This document shows, in pieces, positions 49,889 through 61,536 of a stretch of DNA of 64,000 nucleotides. The notes beneath the pieces are model-generated. The model saw only the letters and a program-made list of their open reading frames with translations, made no database searches and was not told the DNA's origin. Position 1 is the first letter of the stretch; every line of letters starts with the position of its first letter. This stretch comes from Stutzerimonas degradans (GTDB taxonomy: Bacteria > Pseudomonadota > Gammaproteobacteria > Pseudomonadales > Pseudomonadaceae), in contig NZ_JAMOHV010000010.1 of the NCBI RefSeq assembly GCF_024448505.1, forward strand, positions 91,905 through 155,904, given 5' to 3'. The position numbers and the translations under genes are program-made.

Positions 49889-50839
49889 TTATTTCCGGAG
49901 GAAGTTCAGCAGGTCCTGGTTGAAGCGTTCCTTGTGGGTATCGGTCAGGCCATGCGGCGCGCCGGGATAGACGATCAGCTGCGCGTCCTTGATCAGCGCG
50001 GCGGACGCCTTGCCGGAGCTCTCCAGCGGGACGATCTGGTCATCGTCGCCGTGGATCACCAGCGTCGGCACGTCGAACCTCTTCAGGTCGCCGCGGAAGT
50101 CCGTGGCCGAGAAGGCAGCGATGGAGTCGTAGGTGTTCTTGTGCCCGGCCTGCATGCCCTGCGCCCGCCAGTTGTCGATCAGCCCCTGGGACACCTTGGC
50201 GCCCGGACGGTTGAAGCCATAGAACGGGCCAGAGGCGAGGTCGAGGTACAGCTGCGCACGATTCTCCAGCGAGGCCTTGCGGATGCCGTCGAAGACTTCC
50301 AGCGGCACCCCACCCGGGTTATCCGCCGTCTTCAGCATCATCGGCGGCACGGCGCTGACCAGCACGGCCTTCTTCACCCGCCCGGTGCCGTGACGGCCGA
50401 TGTAGCGCGCCACCTCGCCGCCACCGGTGGAGAAGCCCACCAAGGTGACGTCCTTCAGGTCCAGCGCTTCGATCACCGCGGCCAGGTCGTCGGCATAGTG
50501 GTCCATGTCGTTGCCTTCCCACGGCTGGCTGGAACGTCCATGACCGCGGCGGTCATGGGCGACCACGCGATAGCCCTGCGAGGCAAGAAACAGCATCTGC
50601 GACTCCCAGCTATCCGAGCTGAGTGGCCAGCCGTGGCTGAAGGTGACCACCGGGCCGTCCTTCGGCCCCCAGTCCTTGTAGTAGAGCTGCACGCCATCGG
50701 CGGTGGTAATGGTGCTGGCGGTCTGCGCGGCGACGGCGGTGTCGGCGGGCTTCGCCGGTTGTGCGGCCTGGGCCGCAAAGGCAGGTTGCAGCGCGAGGGC
50801 CAGCAGACTGGTGGCGAAGGTGCGGGTGATGAGGTTCAT
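49889..50839 (-). CDS. Exported alpha/beta hydrolase (chloroperoxidase/arylesterase-like)
   Basis: 316 residues with a signal peptide ending near AFAA (residues 1-23). The hydrolase fold has the nucleophile Ser137 in GFSTGG, an acid Asp in HGDDDQIVP near 267 and His296 in GAPHGLTD. The oxyanion [10 protein letters not shown] and [10 protein letters not shown] motifs are those of non-haem chloroperoxidase/perhydrolase-type enzymes. It lies 38 bases downstream of ohr on the same strand, so the pair is probably an oxidative-stress operon. Natural substrate unknown. Confidence 0.88.
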   Translation of the reverse strand: MNLITRTFATSLLALALQPAFAAQAAQPAKPADTAVAAQTASTITTADGVQLYYKDWGPKDGPVVTFSHGWPLSSDSWESQMLFLASQGYRVVAHDRRGHGRSSQPWEGNDMDHYADDLAAVIEALDLKDVTLVGFSTGGGEVARYIGRHGTGRVKKAVLVSAVPPMMLKTADNPGGVPLEVFDGIRKASLENRAQLYLDLASGPFYGFNRPGAKVSQGLIDNWRAQGMQAGHKNTYDSIAAFSATDFRGDLKRFDVPTLVIHGDDDQIVPLESSGKASAALIKDAQLIVYPGAPHGLTDTHKERFNQDLLNFLRK

Positions 50840-50877
50840 GGCATGGGTCTCCGGTTCGAAAGGGTGGTCGGTCAGGC

Positions 50878-51306
50878 TCAGTCGGCGATGATCAGCGACA
50901 CATCGATATTTCCGCGGGTAGCGTTGGAGTAGGGGCAGACCACGTGAGCCTGCTCGACCAGGGTCTGCAGCACGTCACGGGCAATGCCGGGCGCGCTGAT
51001 GGTCAGCTCGACCTCGATGCCGAAGCCGGTGGGAATCTGGCCGATGCCGACCTTGCCGGTGACGCGGGTGTCGACCGGCAGGCTGACCTTCTGCTTGCCG
51101 GCAACGAACTTCAGCGCGCCGAGAAAGCAGGCCGAGTAACCGGCGGCGAACAGCTGCTCCGGGTTAGTCCCGGGGCCGCCCTCGCCGCCCAGCTCACGCG
51201 GCGTTGACAGCTGTACGTCGAGCGCCTGATCGGACGAAGTGGCGCGGCCTTCGCGGCCGCCGGTAGCGGTGGCAGTAGCGGTATAGAGGATCTTCTCGAT
51301 GGACAT
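50878..51306 (-). CDS. ohr: Organic hydroperoxide resistance protein (Ohr/OsmC family)
   Basis: A 142-residue Ohr-type peroxidase. The two redox Cys residues are present in GYSACF (Cys60) and VCPYSN (Cys124), and the [19 protein letters not shown] signature is typical. It reduces organic hydroperoxides with lipoyl or thiol donors in the cytoplasm. No ohrR is adjacent; a divergent AraC gene may act as regulator instead. Confidence 0.93.
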   Translation of the reverse strand: MSIEKILYTATATATGGREGRATSSDQALDVQLSTPRELGGEGGPGTNPEQLFAAGYSACFLGALKFVAGKQKVSLPVDTRVTGKVGIGQIPTGFGIEVELTISAPGIARDVLQTLVEQAHVVCPYSNATRGNIDVSLIIAD

Positions 51307-51424
51307 GGCTTCGGTTCCTGTTTGCGGGTTGGCCAGGGCGTTGTTGCCCGGTGAGCGCTATTCTGCTCACCACAAAAAACTATTGGCGGCATAAAGTCTG
51401 TAAAACTTGATCAGGAATACGAAG

Positions 51425-52261
51425 ATGGCTGATCGGCTAGCCGCGCTGATGACGCACTTCCCGATGCGCGCCCAGGTGTTCAACACCGGGCCGCTGTGCG
51501 GCATCAACACGCTGCAGAGCGATGGCGCACACGGCCAGCTGCACCTGGTGCGCCGTGGCGAGGTGGAGGTCCGCTACGGCCGGGAGACGCTGCACGTCAC
51601 GCAACCGAGCCTGCTGTTGTTCCCGCGGCCGCTGACCCACCGTTTCATCACCGCGCCCGGCTGTGAGGTGGACATGGTCTGCGCGAACCTGGCGTTCGAG
51701 GGCGGCACCAGTAACCCGATTGCCTCGGCGCTGGCCGATCTGGTCTGCCTGCCGCTGGACCAGGTATGGGGCGCCGAGCCGGTGCTTTCGCTGCTGTTCG
51801 AGGAAGCCTTCGAGCAGCGCTGCGGCCGGGTCGCGCTGGTCGAGCGCCTGCTCGAGGTGGTGATGATTCAGGTCCTGCGCCAGTTGATGGAAAGCGGCGA
51901 AGTGAACGGCGGGCTGCTGACCGGGCTGGCGCATCCCCGCCTGCGCAATGCACTGGTGGCGATGCATGAGACGCCAGCGAAGGCATGGACGCTTGAAGAG
52001 CTTGCCGGTGTGGCCGGGATGTCGCGCAGCGTGTTCGCCACAACCTTCCGCGAGACGGTCGGTGTCACGCCGGGACAGTATCTGCAGGGCTGGCGCGTGC
52101 GGCTGACACAGAAAGCCCTGCGCCGCGGACGCCCTCTGAAAATGATCGCCACCGAGGTTGGCTACGGCAGCGAAGCCGCGCTCTCCCGCGCGTTCAGAGC
52201 GCAAACCGGGCTCTCGCCGCGGGGGTGGAAAAAGCAGCTCGCCGAAGCGGACGAGAGCTGA
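51425..52261 (+). CDS. AraC-family transcriptional regulator
   Basis: 278 residues from ATG 51425 (AGGA eight bases upstream); an upstream TTG is unlikely. An N-terminal cupin-like sensing domain (residues ~10-160, of the AraC_binding_2/cupin_6 type: FNTGPLCGINTLQSDGAHGQLHLVRRGEVEV) precedes two C-terminal helix-turn-helix units (LEELAGVAGMSRSVFATTF; GYGSEAALSRAFRAQTGLSPRGWKK). It is divergent from ohr and the hydrolase gene, so it probably controls them. Ligand unknown. Confidence 0.9.
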   Translation: MADRLAALMTHFPMRAQVFNTGPLCGINTLQSDGAHGQLHLVRRGEVEVRYGRETLHVTQPSLLLFPRPLTHRFITAPGCEVDMVCANLAFEGGTSNPIASALADLVCLPLDQVWGAEPVLSLLFEEAFEQRCGRVALVERLLEVVMIQVLRQLMESGEVNGGLLTGLAHPRLRNALVAMHETPAKAWTLEELAGVAGMSRSVFATTFRETVGVTPGQYLQGWRVRLTQKALRRGRPLKMIATEVGYGSEAALSRAFRAQTGLSPRGWKKQLAEADES

Positions 52262-52437
52262 ACACCCAGGCCCGGAGGTTATCCATTCATCGCCGGGGAC
52301 ACGGCGAGCAGCGCGCCCGTTGCCCAAGTCGCACAACGAAACGCTGCATTAACCCCCATTTTTTGTAAGTTTGGCTAAGATGCTTAACAGACGCTGGCAA
52401 TGCATCGGCGTTCCAGCCTGATAAAAGGAGAACCACG

Positions 52438-55400
52438 ATGGATATGAATCGTCGACAGTTCTTCAAGGTCTGCGGTGTAGGCCTTGGGGCGTCGAGCATG
52501 GCGGCGTTGGGGATGGCGCCGCCGACGGCTTATGCCGAGTCGATTCGGCATTTCAAGCTGACCAACACTCGGGAAACCCGTAACACCTGCCCCTACTGCT
52601 CGGTCGGCTGCGGCCTGATCATGTACAGCCAGGGCAGCGGCGGCAAGAACGTCTCCCAGAACATCATCCACATCGAGGGCGACGCCGACCATCCGGTCAA
52701 CCGCGGCACGCTCTGCCCGAAAGGCGCCGGCCTGCTGGACTTCGTCCACAGCCCGAACCGCCTGCAATACCCGGAAGTACGCGAAGCCGGCAGCAATGAG
52801 TGGAAGCGCATCGAGTGGGACGAAGCCCTCGACCGCATCGCCAAGCTGGTGAAGGAAGATCGCGACGCCAACTTCGTCGAACGCAACGACAAAGGCCAGA
52901 CCGTCAACCGCTGGCTGACCACCGGATTCCTCGCCGCCTCGGCATCGTCCAACGAGGCCGGCTACATCACCCACAAGGTAGTTCGCTCACTCGGCATTCT
53001 GGCATTCGACAACCAAGCACGTGTCTGACACGGCCCGACGGTGGCAAGTCTTGCCCCGACGTTTGGCCGTGGCGCCATGACCAACCACTGGTCCGACATC
53101 AAGAATGCGGACCTGGTCCTGATCATGGGCGGCAATGCCGCCGAAGCGCATCCGTGCGGGTTCAAATGGGTGACCGAAGCGAAGGCCCACAACAAGGCCC
53201 GGCTGGTCGTGGTCGATCCGCGCTTCACTCGTTCGGCCTCGGTGGCCGACCTCTATGCGCCGATCCGCACCGGTACCGACATCGCCTTCCTCGGCGGCCT
53301 GATCAACTACCTGCTGGAGAACGACAAGATCCAGCACGAGTATGTGCGCAACTACACGGACGTCTCGTTCATCGTCAAAGAAGGCTTCGGCTTCGAGAAC
53401 GGTCTGTTCAACGGCTATGACGCTGACAAGCGCAGCTACCCGGACAAATCGTCCTGGGGCTACGAGCTGGACGAACAGGGCTTCGCCAAGGTCGATCCGA
53501 CGCTGCAGCACCCGCGTTGCGTCTTCCAGCTGCTCAAGCAGCACTACAGCCGTTATACGCCGGACGTGGTCAGCAACATCTGCGGCACGCCGCAGGACAA
53601 GATGCTGAAGGTCTGGGAAACCATTGCCGAGACATCCGCCCCCGGCAAGGCGATGACCATCATGTACGCCCTGGGCTGGACCCAGCACTCGATCGGCTCG
53701 CAGATGATTCGTACCGGTGCGATGGTGCAGCTGCTGCTGGGCAACATCGGCATGCCGGGCGGCGGCATGAACGCCCTGCGCGGTCACTCCAACATCCAGG
53801 GCCTGACCGACCTCGGTCTGCTGTCCAACCTGCTGCCGGGCTACCTCACCCTGCCCCAGGACGCGGAGCAGGACTACGCGGCGTACATCACCAAGCGCAC
53901 CGCCAAGCCGATCCGCCCCGGCCAGCTGTCGTACTGGCAGAACTACGAGAAGTTCCACGTCAGCCTGATGAAGTCCTGGTACGGCGACAACGCCACGGCC
54001 GAGAACAACTGGGGCTACGACTGGCTGCCGAAGCTGGATATCCCCGGCTACGACGTGCTCAAGTACTTCGACATGATGTACCAGGGCCAGGTCAACGGTT
54101 ACTTCTGCCAGGGCTTCAACCCGATCGCCTCGTTCCCCAACAAGGCGAAGGTCAGCGCGGCGCTGGCCAAGCTGAAGTTCCTTGTGATCATGGACCCGCT
54201 GGTCACCGAGACCAGCGAATTCTGGCGCAATGCCGGCGAGTTCAACGACGTCGACACCGCCAGCATCCAGACCACGGTATTCCGTCTGCCGACCACCTGC
54301 TTCGCCGAGGAAGACGGCTCGCTGGTCAACAGCGGGCGCTGGCTGCAATGGCACTGGAAAGCGGCCGAGCCGCCGGCACAGGCCAGAACCGACGTGATGA
54401 TCATGGGCGGCCTGTTCCATCGTCTGCGCGAGATGTATCGCAAGGAAGGCGGCGCCTACGCCGAGCCGCTGCTCAACATCGACTGGCCATATCTGCGCCC
54501 CGACGAGCCGAGCAGCGAGGAAATCGCCCGCGAGTTCAGCGGCAAGGCGCTGGCCGACGTGACCGATCCGGCGACCGGCGCGGTGCTGGCCAAGGCCGGC
54601 GAACAACTGGCCGGTTTCGGTCAGCTGCGCGCCGACGGCTCGACCGCCAGCGGCTGCTGGATCTGGTGCGGCGCCTGGACCCAGGCCGGCAACCAGATGG
54701 CCCGCCGCGACAATGCCGACCCGTATGGCATGGGCCAGACCCTCGGCTGGGCCTGGGCGTGGCCGGCCAACCGGCGCATCCTCTACAACCGCGCCTCGGC
54801 CGACGTTTCCGGCAAGCCGTGGGATCCGGAGAAGAAGCGCCTGGTGTGGTGGAACGGCAAGAGCTGGGGCGGCACCGACGTGCCCGACTTCAAGGTCGAC
54901 TCGCCGCCGGAAGCCGGCATGAACCCGTTCATCATGAACCCGGAAGGCGTGGCACGACTGTTCGCCGTGGACAAGATGAACGAGGGGCCATTCCCCGAGC
55001 ACTACGAGCCGTTCGAAACACCGATCGGGCGCAACCCCATGCACCCGGACAATGCGCAGGCCATCAGCAACCCGGCCGCGCGGGTGTTCAAGAACGACAT
55101 GGAGCTGTTCGGCACCGCGGAGGAATTCCCCTATGCCGCGACCACCTATCGTCTGACCGAGCACTTCCACTTCTGGACCAAGCATTGCCGACTCAATGCG
55201 ATCACCCAGCCCGAGCAGTTCGTCGAGATTGGCGAAGTGCTGGCCAAGGAACTGGGCATCGCCGCCGGCGAGCGGGTCAAGGTGTCGTCCAACCGCGGCT
55301 ACATCAAGGCGGTTGCGGTGGTGACCAAGCGCATCAAGCCGCTGACCGTGGACGGCAAGACCGTGCACCACATCGGCATCCCGCTGCACTGGGGCTTCGC

Positions 55401-55512
55401 CGGGCTGGCGCGCAACGGCTACCTGACCAATACGCTCACGCCGTTCGTCGGTGACGCGAACACCCAGACGCCGGAGTTCAAGTCGTTCCTGGTCAACGTG
55501 GAGAAGGCATAA
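52438..55512 (+). CDS. fdoG: Formate dehydrogenase major subunit, selenocysteine-containing (FdoG)
   Basis: One 1024-residue gene read through the in-frame TGA at 53026-53028, giving selenocysteine at position 197 in the context ARV-U-HGPT, the same as E. coli FdnG/FdoG. A twin-arginine signal is present (NRRQFFK, residues 4-10), then a [4Fe-4S] Cys motif (CPYCSVGCG) and the molybdopterin domains. It oxidises formate in the periplasm and passes electrons to FdoH. Automatic calling would split it at 53028; the downstream hairpin at 53029-53071 is a SECIS. Its stop overlaps the fdoH start. The ribosome site AAAAGGAG lies seven bases before ATG 52438. Confidence 0.95.
53026..53071 (+). promoter_or_regulatory. 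Bacterial SECIS element of fdoG with the selenocysteine TGA
   Basis: The TGA is followed at once by CACGGCC, which pairs with GGCCGTG at 53065-53071. Inside is a second helix, GGCAA and TTGCC, around the loop GTC at 53048-53050. This two-part hairpin directly after the UGA is where bacterial SelB binds to decode Sec. It matches the layout of fdnG/fdoG elements in enterics. Confidence 0.85.
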
Positions 55513-56447
55513 TGGCTACTCAAGACGTGATTGCCCGCTCCGCCACGACCACCGAGCGGCCGTCGATCCGCGAGATCGGCGAAGTGGCCAAGCTGATCGA
55601 CACCTCCAAGTGCATCGGCTGCAAGGCCTGCCAGGTTGCCTGTTCGGAGTGGAACGACCTGCGTGATGAGGTCGGCACCAGCGCCGGGACCTACGACAAC
55701 CCGATCGACCTCACCGCCGAATCCTGGACGGTGATGAAGTTCGCCGAGTACGAGAACCCGGACAGCGGCAACCTCGAATGGCTGATCCGCAAGGATGGCT
55801 GCATGCACTGTGCCGAGCCGGGCTGCCTCAAGGCATGCCCGAGTCCCGGCGCGATCGTGCAGTACGCCAACGGCATCGTCGACTTCAACCAGGACAAGTG
55901 CATCGGCTGCGGCTACTGCATCACTGGCTGTCCATTCAACATCCCGCGCATCTCCGAGAAGGACAAGAAGGCCTACAAGTGCACGCTGTGCTCCGACCGG
56001 GTTTCGGTCGGGCTGGAGCCGGCCTGCGTGAAGACCTGTCCGACCGGCGCCATCGTCTTCGGCAGCAAGGAGGACATGAAGGAACATGCCGCCGGGCGCA
56101 TCGCCGACCTGAAGGAGCGCGGCTTCGACCAGGCCGGCCTGTACGACCCGGACGGCGTGGGCGGTACGCACGTGATGTACGTGCTGCACCACGCCGACCA
56201 GCCGTCGTTGTACAGCGCCCTGCCCAACGAGCCGACCATCAGTCCGCTGGTCAGCCTGTGGAAAGGCATCACCAAGCCGCTGGCCTTGCTCGGCATGGGC
56301 GCGGCGGTGCTGGCCGGATTCTTCCATTACACGCGTGTCGGTCCGGTGCGCGTCGAGGAGGACTCCGAGGGCGAACTCAGCGAACCGGTCGTGCACAAGG
56401 TCGATCCGACGGTGCATGTGGTCGATCCGAAGGAGCCTCGTCCCTGA
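55512..56447 (+). CDS. fdoH: Formate dehydrogenase iron-sulfur subunit (FdoH)
   Basis: A 311-residue electron-transfer subunit with four [4Fe-4S] Cys motifs ([41 protein letters not shown] with later CVKTC). A C-terminal membrane helix ([18 protein letters not shown]) anchors it to the inner membrane facing the periplasm. Electrons run from FdoG to FdoI. The start codon overlaps the fdoG stop. Confidence 0.96.
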   Translation: MATQDVIARSATTTERPSIREIGEVAKLIDTSKCIGCKACQVACSEWNDLRDEVGTSAGTYDNPIDLTAESWTVMKFAEYENPDSGNLEWLIRKDGCMHCAEPGCLKACPSPGAIVQYANGIVDFNQDKCIGCGYCITGCPFNIPRISEKDKKAYKCTLCSDRVSVGLEPACVKTCPTGAIVFGSKEDMKEHAAGRIADLKERGFDQAGLYDPDGVGGTHVMYVLHHADQPSLYSALPNEPTISPLVSLWKGITKPLALLGMGAAVLAGFFHYTRVGPVRVEEDSEGELSEPVVHKVDPTVHVVDPKEPRP

Positions 56448-56510
56448 CGAATGCGGCCCTGTACGCAGGGCCGTCTTTCCCGGGGCTGCCGAATGCTCAA
56501 GGAGCCAGCT

Positions 56511-57131
56511 ATGAATAACCAAATCGAACGCTACACACCGTCCCAGCGATCCAATCACTGGGCCGTCGCCATCCTCTTCGTGCTCGCCGCACTGTCGGGG
56601 CTGGCGCTGTTCCATCCGGCGCTGTTCGGCCTTTCCGGGCTGTTCGGCGGCGGCACCTGGACGCGCATCCTGCATCCGTTCATCGGCGTGGCGATGTTCG
56701 TGCTGTTCCTGGTGCTGGCGCTGCGCTTTGCCGGGCACAACCGCATCGAGCCGCGCGATCGCCAGTGGTTGCGGCAGATCGGCGATGTGGTGAACAACCG
56801 CGAAGACCGGCTGCCCGAAGTGGGGCGCTACAACGCCGGGCAGAAGCTGCTGTTCTGGACGCTGATCGTCTGCATGCTGGTGCTGCTGCTTAGCGGCATC
56901 GTCATCTGGCGGGAGTACTTCGCCGGCGCGTTCGGCATCGTCACGCTGCGCTGGGCGAGCCTGCTGCACGCCGCAGCCGCGTTCGTGCTGATCGTCAGCA
57001 TCATCGTGCACATCTACGCCGCGATCTGGCTGAAGGGCTCGATGGGCGCCATGCTCTACGGCACGGTCAGCCGTGCCTGGGCGCGCAAGCACCATCGGGC
57101 TTGGTATCGCGAGATCAACGAGCGCAAGTAA
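56511..57131 (+). CDS. fdoI: Formate dehydrogenase cytochrome b556 subunit (FdoI)
   Basis: A 206-residue integral membrane cytochrome with four hydrophobic helices. It receives electrons from FdoH and reduces quinone. Family features include RYTPSQRSNHWAVAILFVLAALSGLALF at the N terminus and haem-ligand histidines in SNHW, in LRWASLLHAAAA and in IVHIYAAIW. ATG 56511 has GGAG nine bases upstream. The usual fdo gene order is kept. Confidence 0.95.
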   Translation: MNNQIERYTPSQRSNHWAVAILFVLAALSGLALFHPALFGLSGLFGGGTWTRILHPFIGVAMFVLFLVLALRFAGHNRIEPRDRQWLRQIGDVVNNREDRLPEVGRYNAGQKLLFWTLIVCMLVLLLSGIVIWREYFAGAFGIVTLRWASLLHAAAAFVLIVSIIVHIYAAIWLKGSMGAMLYGTVSRAWARKHHRAWYREINERK

Positions 57132-57253
57132 GGCCCCCGCCGCACCGCTGCGGCCGCCGGCGAATAGCGTCGGCGGCCGCAGTGCGCTTAACGCATGCAG
57201 CAACCCGTCACGGGCTATGCTGTCCCGCAACGCCATAAGAAAAGGAGTCCTGC

Positions 57254-58171
57254 GTGGCAGGCACCATTCTCGAACCCGGGCAGATCGAAGCCGCTGCCAG
57301 CAAACCCCCTTTCCTCAACCTGCCGCCACGCGAGCTGTTCATCCTGCGTGCCGAGCGCCTGGATAAACTGGCCGTCGACCATCCGCTGGGCGATTACCTG
57401 CGACTGCTGGCCGACGTCTGCCGCGCGCAGCAGCAGGTGCTCGACAACCCTCCCACACTGCCGGCGCTGGATGCCCACCGCACCCGTGAATGCCTGACGC
57501 ACGGCCTGCCACCGCTGGCGGCTGACACCCTGGTCCGCGAGGATGCCTGGCTTACGATGCTCGACGCCTGGCTCGATGCGTTCGGCACGCCGGACAATCC
57601 GGCCGTTGCCGCCGCGCTGGAACAGCTGCGCGATGCCGATGCCGGCCAGCGCAAGGCCTGGGCCGTGGCGCTGATCAGCGGCCAGTACGACAGCCTGCCG
57701 GCGGCACTGGTGCCGTTCCTCGGTGCCGCGCTGCAGGTCGCCTGGACTCATCAGGCGCTGTCGCTCGATTCGACCGCCGTGCGCGAGCGCGAAGATCAGA
57801 CGCATTGCCCCTGCTGTGGCGCACTGCCGATGGCCGGCGTGATCCGCCACCGTGGCCAGCTCAACGGCTTGCGCTACCTGGTCTGCTCGCTGTGCTCCAG
57901 CGAGTGGCACTACGTGCGCCTGAAGTGCAGCCACTGCCGCAGCACCAAGAAGCTCGACTACCTGCATTTCGAGGGTTCGCCGCACGGCGTCAAGGCCGAG
58001 GTCTGCCCGTCCTGCCACGGCTATCTGAAACAGCTCTATCTGGAGCTGGCGGCGGATGCCGAGACGCTGTCGGCCGATCTCGCCACGCTGGATCTCGACA
58101 TGTTGCTGGCCGAGCAGGGCTTCCAGCGCATGGCGCCCAACCTGCTGCTGGCGCCGGGCGGCGAAGGATGA
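57254..58171 (+). CDS. fdhE: Formate dehydrogenase accessory protein FdhE
   Basis: A 305-residue FdhE protein, needed for maturation of respiratory formate dehydrogenases. Two zinc-ribbon-like Cys pairs are visible (CPCCGALP near 188, CSLCSSEW near 217) and further CSHC and CPSCHGY pairs. GTG 57254 lies six bases after AAAGGAG. Its stop overlaps the selA start, so it belongs to the same transcript. Confidence 0.93.
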   Translation: MAGTILEPGQIEAAASKPPFLNLPPRELFILRAERLDKLAVDHPLGDYLRLLADVCRAQQQVLDNPPTLPALDAHRTRECLTHGLPPLAADTLVREDAWLTMLDAWLDAFGTPDNPAVAAALEQLRDADAGQRKAWAVALISGQYDSLPAALVPFLGAALQVAWTHQALSLDSTAVREREDQTHCPCCGALPMAGVIRHRGQLNGLRYLVCSLCSSEWHYVRLKCSHCRSTKKLDYLHFEGSPHGVKAEVCPSCHGYLKQLYLELAADAETLSADLATLDLDMLLAEQGFQRMAPNLLLAPGGEG

Positions 58172-59577
58172 GCAGCGCGCACCTGCCTTCGGTCGACCGG
58201 CTGCTGCGCGCTCCGGCCTGCCAGCCGCTGCAGCAGCGCTATGGCCGTCAGGCGCTGCTCAACACCCTGCGCGACCTGCTCGACGAGCTGCGCGAGCCGG
58301 CCCGCAACGGCCAGCTCGCCGCGCTGGAGCTGTCCGAGGCAGTGCTCGCCGGGCGCGCCGGTGAACGCCTGGCCAGCCAGCACCGCAGCCGCGTGCGCCG
58401 CGTGTTCAACCTCACCGGCACCGTACTGCACACCAACCTCGGCCGCGCGCTGCTACCGGACGAGGCCATCGAGGCGATCACCCTCGCCGCGCGCTATCCG
58501 CTCAACCTGGAATTTGACCTGTCGACCGGCAAGCGCGGTGATCGCGATGACCTGATCGAAGGCTTGATCCGCGAGCTGACCGGCGCCGAGGCCGTCACCG
58601 TAGTCAACAACAACGCCGCCGCCGTGCTGCTGGCGCTCAACAGCCTGGGCGCGCGCAAGGAAGGCATCATCTCCCGCGGCGAGCTGATCGAGATCGGCGG
58701 CGCCTTCCGCATCCCCGACATCATGGCGCGCGCCGGCGTGAAGCTGGTCGAAGTCGGCACCACCAACCGCACCCACGCCAAGGATTACGAAGCGGCGATC
58801 ACCCCGCGCTCGGGCCTGCTGATGCGCGTGCACACCAGCAACTACAGCGTGCAGGGCTTCACCGCCAGCGTCGCCACCCGCGCGCTGGCCGACATCGCCC
58901 ACGCTCACGATCTGCCGCTACTGGAAGACCTGGGCAGCGGCAGCCTGGTCGACCTCTCGCGCTGGGGCCTGCCGAAAGAACCAACGGTGCAGGAAGCGCT
59001 GCGCGACGGTGCCGACATCGTTACCTTCAGCGGCGACAAGCTGCTCGGCGGCCCGCAGGCCGGGCTGATTGTCGGCAGCAAGGCGCTGATCCATAAGATC
59101 AAGAAGAACCCGCTCAAGCGCGCCCTGCGCGTCGACAAGCTGACCCTCGCCGCGCTGGAAGCGGTGCTCAACCTCTATCGCGACCCCGACCGCCTGGCCG
59201 AGCGCCTCACCAGCCTGCGCCTGCTCAGCCGACCGCAGGCCGAGATTCGCGTCCAGACCGAACGCATCGCCCCGGCGCTGGCCGCCGTGCTCGGCGAAAC
59301 CTGGCAGGTCGCGGTAACCGACGCACTCGGCATGATCGGCAGCGGCGCGCAGCCGGTGGCACGCCTGCCCAGCGCCGCGCTGTGTATCCGCCCGCAGCAA
59401 CCCAAGCGCCTGCGCGGCCGCAGCCTGCGCCAGCTGGAAGAAGCCCTGCGCTGCCTGCCGATTCCGGTGCTCGGACGCATCGACGACGACGCGCTCTGGC
59501 TCGACCTGCGCCAGCTCGACGACGAGCCGGCGTTTCTCCAGCAACTGGCGCACCTGCAAGAGGAGCTGGCGATTTGA
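58168..59577 (+). CDS. selA: L-seryl-tRNA(Sec) selenium transferase (SelA)
   Basis: A 469-residue PLP enzyme converting Ser-tRNA(Sec) to Sec-tRNA(Sec) with selenophosphate. The PLP Lys is Lys291 in [12 protein letters not shown], equivalent to E. coli Lys295. The [18 protein letters not shown] segment near residue 75 is characteristic. It overlaps fdhE (ATGA) and selB (TTGA), giving a tightly packed sel operon. Confidence 0.97.
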   Translation: MSSAHLPSVDRLLRAPACQPLQQRYGRQALLNTLRDLLDELREPARNGQLAALELSEAVLAGRAGERLASQHRSRVRRVFNLTGTVLHTNLGRALLPDEAIEAITLAARYPLNLEFDLSTGKRGDRDDLIEGLIRELTGAEAVTVVNNNAAAVLLALNSLGARKEGIISRGELIEIGGAFRIPDIMARAGVKLVEVGTTNRTHAKDYEAAITPRSGLLMRVHTSNYSVQGFTASVATRALADIAHAHDLPLLEDLGSGSLVDLSRWGLPKEPTVQEALRDGADIVTFSGDKLLGGPQAGLIVGSKALIHKIKKNPLKRALRVDKLTLAALEAVLNLYRDPDRLAERLTSLRLLSRPQAEIRVQTERIAPALAAVLGETWQVAVTDALGMIGSGAQPVARLPSAALCIRPQQPKRLRGRSLRQLEEALRCLPIPVLGRIDDDALWLDLRQLDDEPAFLQQLAHLQEELAI

Positions 59578-61490
59578 TCGTCGGTACCGCCGGCCATATC
59601 GACCATGGCAAGACCGCGCTGCTCAAGGCCCTGACCGGCCAGCAGGGCGACCGCCGCCGTGAGGAACGCGAGCGCGGCATCACCATCGACCTCGGCTATG
59701 CCTATGCCGACCTCGGTGAAGGCACGCTGACCGGCTTCATCGACGTACCCGGCCACGAGCGCTTCATCCACAACATGCTCGCCGGCGCCAGCGGCGTCGA
59801 CTGCCTGCTGCTGGTGGTCGCCGCCGATGACGGCGTGATGCCGCAGACCCGCGAGCACCTGGCCATCGTCGAACTGCTCGGCATTCGTCGCGCGCTGGTC
59901 GCGCTGACCAAGATCGACCGTGTCGAGCCCGAACGCATCGCCACGGTACGCCGGCAGATCGATGACCTGCTGGCCAGCGGGCCGCTGGCTGGCGCGCCGG
60001 TCTTCCCAGTTTCCAGCGTCAGTGGCGATGGGGTCGACGCCCTGCGCCAGGCGCTGGTCGCTGAGGCCGCCCGCGCCGAGGCGCGTGGCACCGACGGACA
60101 TTTCCGTCTCGCCATCGATCGCGCCTTCAGCGTCAGCGGCACCGGCGTAGTGGTCACCGGCACCGCCTTCGCCGGGCGCGTGCAGGTCGGCGATGAACTG
60201 CAACTCAGCCCGAGCGGCCGCAGCGTGCGCGTGCGCGGCCTGCATGCGCAAAACCGCGAAGCCGGGCAGGCCCACGCCGGCCAGCGCGTGGCCCTGAACC
60301 TGGCCGGCGAGCGGCTGGCGGTCGAACAGATACATCGCGGCGACTGGCTGCTGCAACCGCTGCTGCATGCGCCGACCCAGCGCATCGATATCCAGTTCCA
60401 GCTGCTGCCCGGCGAGACCCACGAACTCAAGCACTGGACCCCGGTGCATGCCCACCTCGGCGCGCAGGACGTCACCGCACGCATCGCCCTGCTCGAAGGC
60501 GAAAGCCTTGCGCCCGGCGCATGGATGTTCGCCCAGCTGCTGCTCAACGCACCGATCCATGCCGTGCACGGCGACCGCATCGTGCTGCGTGACCAGTCCG
60601 CCCAGCGCACCCTCGGCGGCGGCCGGGTGCTCGACCCGTTCGCGCCGCCACGCAACCGCCGGCGCGAGGCACGTCTGGCGCAACTGCGCGCACTCGATGC
60701 CGCCTCGCTGGAACAGGCGCTGCCCGGCCTGCTGGCCGAAGCGCACAACGGCCTCGAACCGCAGGCTCTGGAGCGTCAGTTCAACCGCCCACGCGACGGC
60801 TGGCAGCTGCCGGCCAGCGCGGTGCAGATCGCCACGCGCCAGGGGCCGCGACTGTTCGATCAACAACGCTGGCAAACCCTCGGCACGCAGCTGCTCGCCG
60901 CCCTGCAGCGCTTTCACGAGGAGCAACCCGACGAGCTCGGACCGGACCGCGACCGCCTGCGCCGTTTCGCGCTGCCGCAGCTGGAGCGACCGGTATTCAT
61001 CGCCCTGCTCGAGCAGGCCCTGGCCGCTGGCGAGATCGCCAGCAGCGGCCCCTGGCTGCATCGCCCCGACCACCAGGTCCGCTTGACGGCACAGGAAGAA
61101 GCGCTGAAGGCGCGACTCTGGCCGCTGCTGGAAGCCGGCCGGTTCGACCCGCCCTGGGTCCGCGACCTCGCCAGCACGCTTGGCGCCGAAGAAATGCAAA
61201 CGCGCCAGCTGCTGCGCAAGCTCGCCCGCCTCGGCCTACTGCAACAGGTGGTCAAGGACCTGTTCTACCCCGAGCCCACCATTCGCCAGCTCGCCGGGCA
61301 TGCGCTGCAGCTCGAAGCGCAAAGCGGCGTAATCCGCGCCGCCGCCTTCCGCGACCAGATCCAACTCGGACGCAAACGCAGCATCCAGCTGCTCGAACAC
61401 TTCGACCGCATCGGCTTCACCCGCCGCTTCGGCAACGAACGCAAGATCCGCCACGATAACGCCTTGGCGACAGACGCACCGCTCGGGTAG
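59574..61490 (+). CDS. selB: Selenocysteine-specific elongation factor (SelB)
   Basis: A 638-residue translational GTPase that brings Sec-tRNA(Sec) to UGA codons marked by a SECIS. GTPase motifs are GHIDHGKT (G1, residues 7-14), DVPGHE (G3) and TKID (G4); winged-helix domains in the C-terminal third bind the SECIS hairpin (e.g. [19 protein letters not shown]). Translation starts at TTG 59574, overlapping the selA stop, with AGGAG eight bases upstream. Confidence 0.96.
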   Translation: MIVGTAGHIDHGKTALLKALTGQQGDRRREERERGITIDLGYAYADLGEGTLTGFIDVPGHERFIHNMLAGASGVDCLLLVVAADDGVMPQTREHLAIVELLGIRRALVALTKIDRVEPERIATVRRQIDDLLASGPLAGAPVFPVSSVSGDGVDALRQALVAEAARAEARGTDGHFRLAIDRAFSVSGTGVVVTGTAFAGRVQVGDELQLSPSGRSVRVRGLHAQNREAGQAHAGQRVALNLAGERLAVEQIHRGDWLLQPLLHAPTQRIDIQFQLLPGETHELKHWTPVHAHLGAQDVTARIALLEGESLAPGAWMFAQLLLNAPIHAVHGDRIVLRDQSAQRTLGGGRVLDPFAPPRNRRREARLAQLRALDAASLEQALPGLLAEAHNGLEPQALERQFNRPRDGWQLPASAVQIATRQGPRLFDQQRWQTLGTQLLAALQRFHEEQPDELGPDRDRLRRFALPQLERPVFIALLEQALAAGEIASSGPWLHRPDHQVRLTAQEEALKARLWPLLEAGRFDPPWVRDLASTLGAEEMQTRQLLRKLARLGLLQQVVKDLFYPEPTIRQLAGHALQLEAQSGVIRAAAFRDQIQLGRKRSIQLLEHFDRIGFTRRFGNERKIRHDNALATDAPLG

Positions 61491-61536
61491 TCTGGCAGCC
61501 GTTCGCTGACCTATCGGTCAGCATGACCCTTCTCAA

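Noticed and set aside
53026..53028. Stop codon splitting fdoG into two genes or a pseudogene
   Set aside because: The ARV-U-HGPT context, the SECIS hairpin and nearby selABC show it is a selenocysteine codon.
52987..55389. 800-residue open frame antisense to fdoG
   Set aside because: fdoG is unmistakable on the plus strand; the antisense translation has no recognisable domain and no ribosome site.
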